From Pseudomonadota bacterium (lineage in GTDB: Bacteria > Pseudomonadota > Alphaproteobacteria > Rhizobiales > Xanthobacteraceae), in NCBI GenBank assembly GCA_023387555.1, contig JAEWHY010000453.1:1-7018 (forward strand): a DNA stretch of 7,018 bases, written 5' to 3'. Below the pieces are notes generated by a model that was given only the letters and a program-made list of their open reading frames with translations, did not search any database and was not told where the DNA came from. Shown piece after piece: positions 5,684 through 7,018 of this stretch. The position numbers and the translations under genes are program-made. Positions within the stretch are counted from its first letter, which is position 1. Each line of letters begins with the position of its first letter.

Positions 5684-6184
5684 ATGCCCGCCAAGGAAAA
5701 AACCCTGGAAGATCTTTTCCACGAGACCCTGAAAGACATTTATTTCGCCGAGAAGAAGATCGTCACCGCCCTGCCGAAACTCGCGAAGGCTGCCCAGTCC
5801 GAAGAACTGAAGGCGGCTTTCGAGAAGCATCTCCACGAGACCGAGGGCCAGGTCGAGCGCCTCGAGCAGGTGTTCGAGATGATCGGCAAGCCTGCGAGGG
5901 GCAAGACCTGCCCCGCCATTCTGGGCCTCGTCGAAGAGGGCCAGGAAGTCGCCAAGGACTTCAAGAACTCGGCTGCGCTCGACGCCGGCCTCCTCTCGGG
6001 AGCACAGGCGGTCGAGCATTACGAGATCTCCCGTTACGGCACGCTGATTGCCTGGGCCAACCAGCTCGGGCTGTCGGACGCCGCCTCGCTCCTGGAGGAG
6101 ACCCTGCAGGAAGAGAAAGCGACCGACGAAGCGCTGACCGAGCTCGCGGAAGCCTCGCTCAACGAAATGGCGGAAGCCGCCTAG
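5684..6184 (+). CDS. DUF892/YciF-family ferritin-like protein
   Basis: This 166-residue all-helical protein belongs to the DUF892 (YciE/YciF) ferritin-like family. It opens with the family signature LEDLFHETLKDIYFAEKKI (8-26) and continues with helices at about 27-67 (containing EKHLHETEGQVERLEQVF), 78-98, 104-128 (QAVEHYEISRYGTL) and 131-163. Glu and His at about E23, E52/H51, E111/H112, E114 and E143-E144 are candidate di-iron ligands by analogy with ferritin-like folds; I cannot confirm which bind metal. ATG 5684 is chosen because it has GGAG 7 bases upstream, begins at the homology and follows the exact EcfG promoter. The family is RpoS-controlled in enteric bacteria; here EcfG would play that part. 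It is probably cytoplasmic. The stop is followed by the 11-bp hairpin at 6210-6240. Confidence 0.93.
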   Translation: MPAKEKTLEDLFHETLKDIYFAEKKIVTALPKLAKAAQSEELKAAFEKHLHETEGQVERLEQVFEMIGKPARGKTCPAILGLVEEGQEVAKDFKNSAALDAGLLSGAQAVEHYEISRYGTLIAWANQLGLSDAASLLEETLQEEKATDEALTELAEASLNEMAEAA

Positions 6185-6209
6185 GGAGGCCTCTCCATTA
6201 AAGCGCCTG

Positions 6210-6240
6210 AAGCGCCGCGCTCGTTCCGGGCGCGGCGCTT
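6210..6240 (+). terminator. Likely terminator after the ferritin-like gene
   Basis: Perfect 11-base arms (6210-6220 and 6230-6240, GC-rich and ending in CTT) enclose a 9-base loop, 25 bp past the stop codon. The following tttgctt is only moderately U-rich. It may also block read-through from the convergent KGG gene. Confidence 0.7.
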
Positions 6241-6263
6241 TGCTTCCAATTGTCGGCTGAGAC

Positions 6264-6283
6264 CCCGTCCCCTAAAGGACGGG
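6264..6283 (-). terminator. Possible terminator after the KGG-motif gene
   Basis: CCCGTCC (6264-6270) and GGACGGG (6277-6283) form a 7-bp stem with a 6-base loop, 10 bp beyond the minus-strand stop. There is no clear U run downstream on that strand, so the call rests on the stem and its position. Confidence 0.45.
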
Positions 6284-6292
6284 CGCGGCGCG

Positions 6293-6487
6293 CTAGCGCT
6301 GTCCGCCCTTGCGGCCGGCCTCGGAGGCCCGCTCCGGATCGTTGGCGAAGTTGCCCGGGTTGCTCTCCTGCGAGCCGCCCTGCTGACGGTGCGATCCGCC
6401 CTCCTGGCTCTGCTGACGCTGCGAGCTCTTCTTGCCCGATGACTTCCGCCGATCGCTTTCGTGATTGCTGCCTTGCTGTCGTGCCAT
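6293..6487 (-). CDS. Small KGG-motif (YciG/GsiB-like) stress protein
   Basis: This is a 64-residue, very hydrophilic protein. Residues 1-41 are low-complexity Gln/Ser/Arg/Gly/Lys and likely disordered. The C-terminus (43-63) contains one copy of the stress-induced KGG repeat: NPGNFANDPERASEAGRKGG in outline, with NFAxDPERAxEAGRKGG as the conserved pattern. Proteins with this motif (YciG of enterics, GsiB of Bacillus, Con-10 of fungi) are stress-induced and hydrophilin-like. ATG 6487 has a strong AAGGAGG 8 bases upstream, whereas the frame's earlier start at 6541 lacks one. The gene converges on the YciF-like gene, which is notable because yciG and yciF are in one operon in E. coli. A role as a desiccation or osmotic protectant is inference. 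Confidence 0.9.
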   Translation of the reverse strand: MARQQGSNHESDRRKSSGKKSSQRQQSQEGGSHRQQGGSQESNPGNFANDPERASEAGRKGGQR

Positions 6488-6521
6488 GTTCCTGGCCTCC
6501 TTGATGTCGTCCCATCCGTCC

Positions 6522-6547
6522 AATGGGCCGGAGCGATGCAACGTTCC
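6522..6547 (-). promoter_or_regulatory. EcfG-like promoter for the KGG-motif gene
   Basis: On the minus strand GGAAC (6547-6543), 17 bases, CATT (6525-6522) carries one -10 mismatch. The predicted start near 6515 leaves the AAGGAGG site inside a leader of about 28 bases. It lies between this gene and the phaC stop, suggesting independent expression. Confidence 0.45.
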
Positions 6548-6607
6548 AAAAACGCGACGTTAAATTCGTTCGGCGCGACGGCGCGGACCGGGTTCTCGGT
6601 CTGCCTT

Positions 6608-7018
6608 CTAGCGCTGGTATACAAACGTGCCCGGCGCGTCGCCGACCGGCGGATAACCACGCGTGGCAGCACCCATTCCGGGCGGCGAGACCCGCTCCGG
6701 GTTCGAATGCGCGCCCAGCCACTGCGCCCAGCTCACCCACCAGGAGCCGTCCTTCTGGTCCGCCATCGTCACCCATTCGTCGGGATCGAGGCAAAGATCG
6801 GCGGTCCTCTTCAAGGCGATGCGGAACCGCCGCCGCGGATGACCGGGCTCGCTGACGATCCCGGCGTTATGCCCGCCGCTGGTCAGCACAAAGGTGACAT
6901 CGGTATCGGTGATCTGGTGGATCTTGTACACCGACCGCCAGGGCGCCACGTGATCGCGCTCGGTGCCGACCACGAACAGCGACACCCGTATGTTCTGCAG
7001 CGTCGCGGGCCGGCCATC
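6608..7018 (-). CDS. phaC: Polyhydroxyalkanoate synthase, C-terminal part (5' end outside window)
   Basis: The last 136 residues of a poly-(3-hydroxyalkanoate) synthase, which polymerises hydroxyacyl-CoA into storage granules. The fragment enters the window mid-gene. GTERDHVAPW carries the catalytic Asp (fragment residue 22) and TSGGHNAGIVSEP the catalytic His (residue 50). Their 28-residue spacing equals that of D480 and H508 in the Cupriavidus necator enzyme. The catalytic Cys and lipase-like box lie upstream, out of view. The frame is open through 7018, so the in-frame GTG at 6985 is internal, not a start. The C-terminus ends in the PGTFVYQR type typical of this enzyme group. The gene is followed on the same strand by the KGG gene, which has its own promoter. 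Family confident; the class is not decided here. Confidence 0.88.
   Translation of the reverse strand, partial: DGRPATLQNIRVSLFVVGTERDHVAPWRSVYKIHQITDTDVTFVLTSGGHNAGIVSEPGHPRRRFRIALKRTADLCLDPDEWVTMADQKDGSWWVSWAQWLGAHSNPERVSPPGMGAATRGYPPVGDAPGTFVYQR

Noticed and set aside
6608..6985. Complete 125-residue protein starting at the GTG at 6985
   Set aside because: The frame continues upstream to the window edge with PHA synthase sequence, so the GTG is an internal Val codon.
1..7018. tRNA, rRNA, CRISPR array, insertion sequence or replication origin
   Set aside because: No cloverleaf, spaced repeats, transposase frame, terminal inverted repeats or origin motifs were seen by eye; a tRNAscan or Rfam run would be decisive.

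Overview
This is GC-rich DNA whose proteins read best as an alphaproteobacterium of the Rhizobiales (Bradyrhizobium-like). I judge this from the protein families and from repeated matches to the promoter of the general stress sigma factor EcfG (GGAAC, 16-17 bases, CGTT). No database search was run. No rRNA, tRNA, CRISPR array, insertion sequence or phage module is visible.

Left part (1-1649, minus strand): an operon of three small membrane proteins with overlapping ends. In order of transcription they are a helical protein with one membrane segment, a YqjE/DUF1469 'phage holin family' protein, and a long amphipathic-helix protein with two membrane segments. A GGAAC-N16-TGTT promoter lies just upstream of the first gene. 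From 1650 to 2330 there is no convincing gene. That gap does hold a second, orphan EcfG-like promoter, a strong hairpin about 120 bp downstream of it (together a possible stress-induced small RNA), and a 13-bp direct repeat.

Middle (2331-5248): an atypical SDR fused to a DoxX-like membrane domain (plus strand) converges on a thioredoxin-reductase-like flavoprotein (minus strand). The flavoprotein is divergent from a secreted DUF4142 protein (plus strand), and the gap between those two carries an exact EcfG site facing left and a near-match facing right.

Right part (5295-7018): a 78-residue protein of unknown function (minus strand) is divergent from a DUF892/YciF ferritin-like protein (plus strand), which has an exact EcfG promoter. 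That gene converges, across two hairpins, on a small KGG-motif YciG-like protein (minus strand). The window ends in the C-terminal part of a polyhydroxyalkanoate synthase (minus strand) that retains the catalytic Asp and His.

Taken together, this looks like a general-stress-response gene cluster. The families match those that E. coli places under RpoS (yqjDE-like, yciG, yciF), but here they appear wired to EcfG-type promoters. Most members are small envelope, ferritin-like or redox proteins, and they sit beside a carbon-storage gene.
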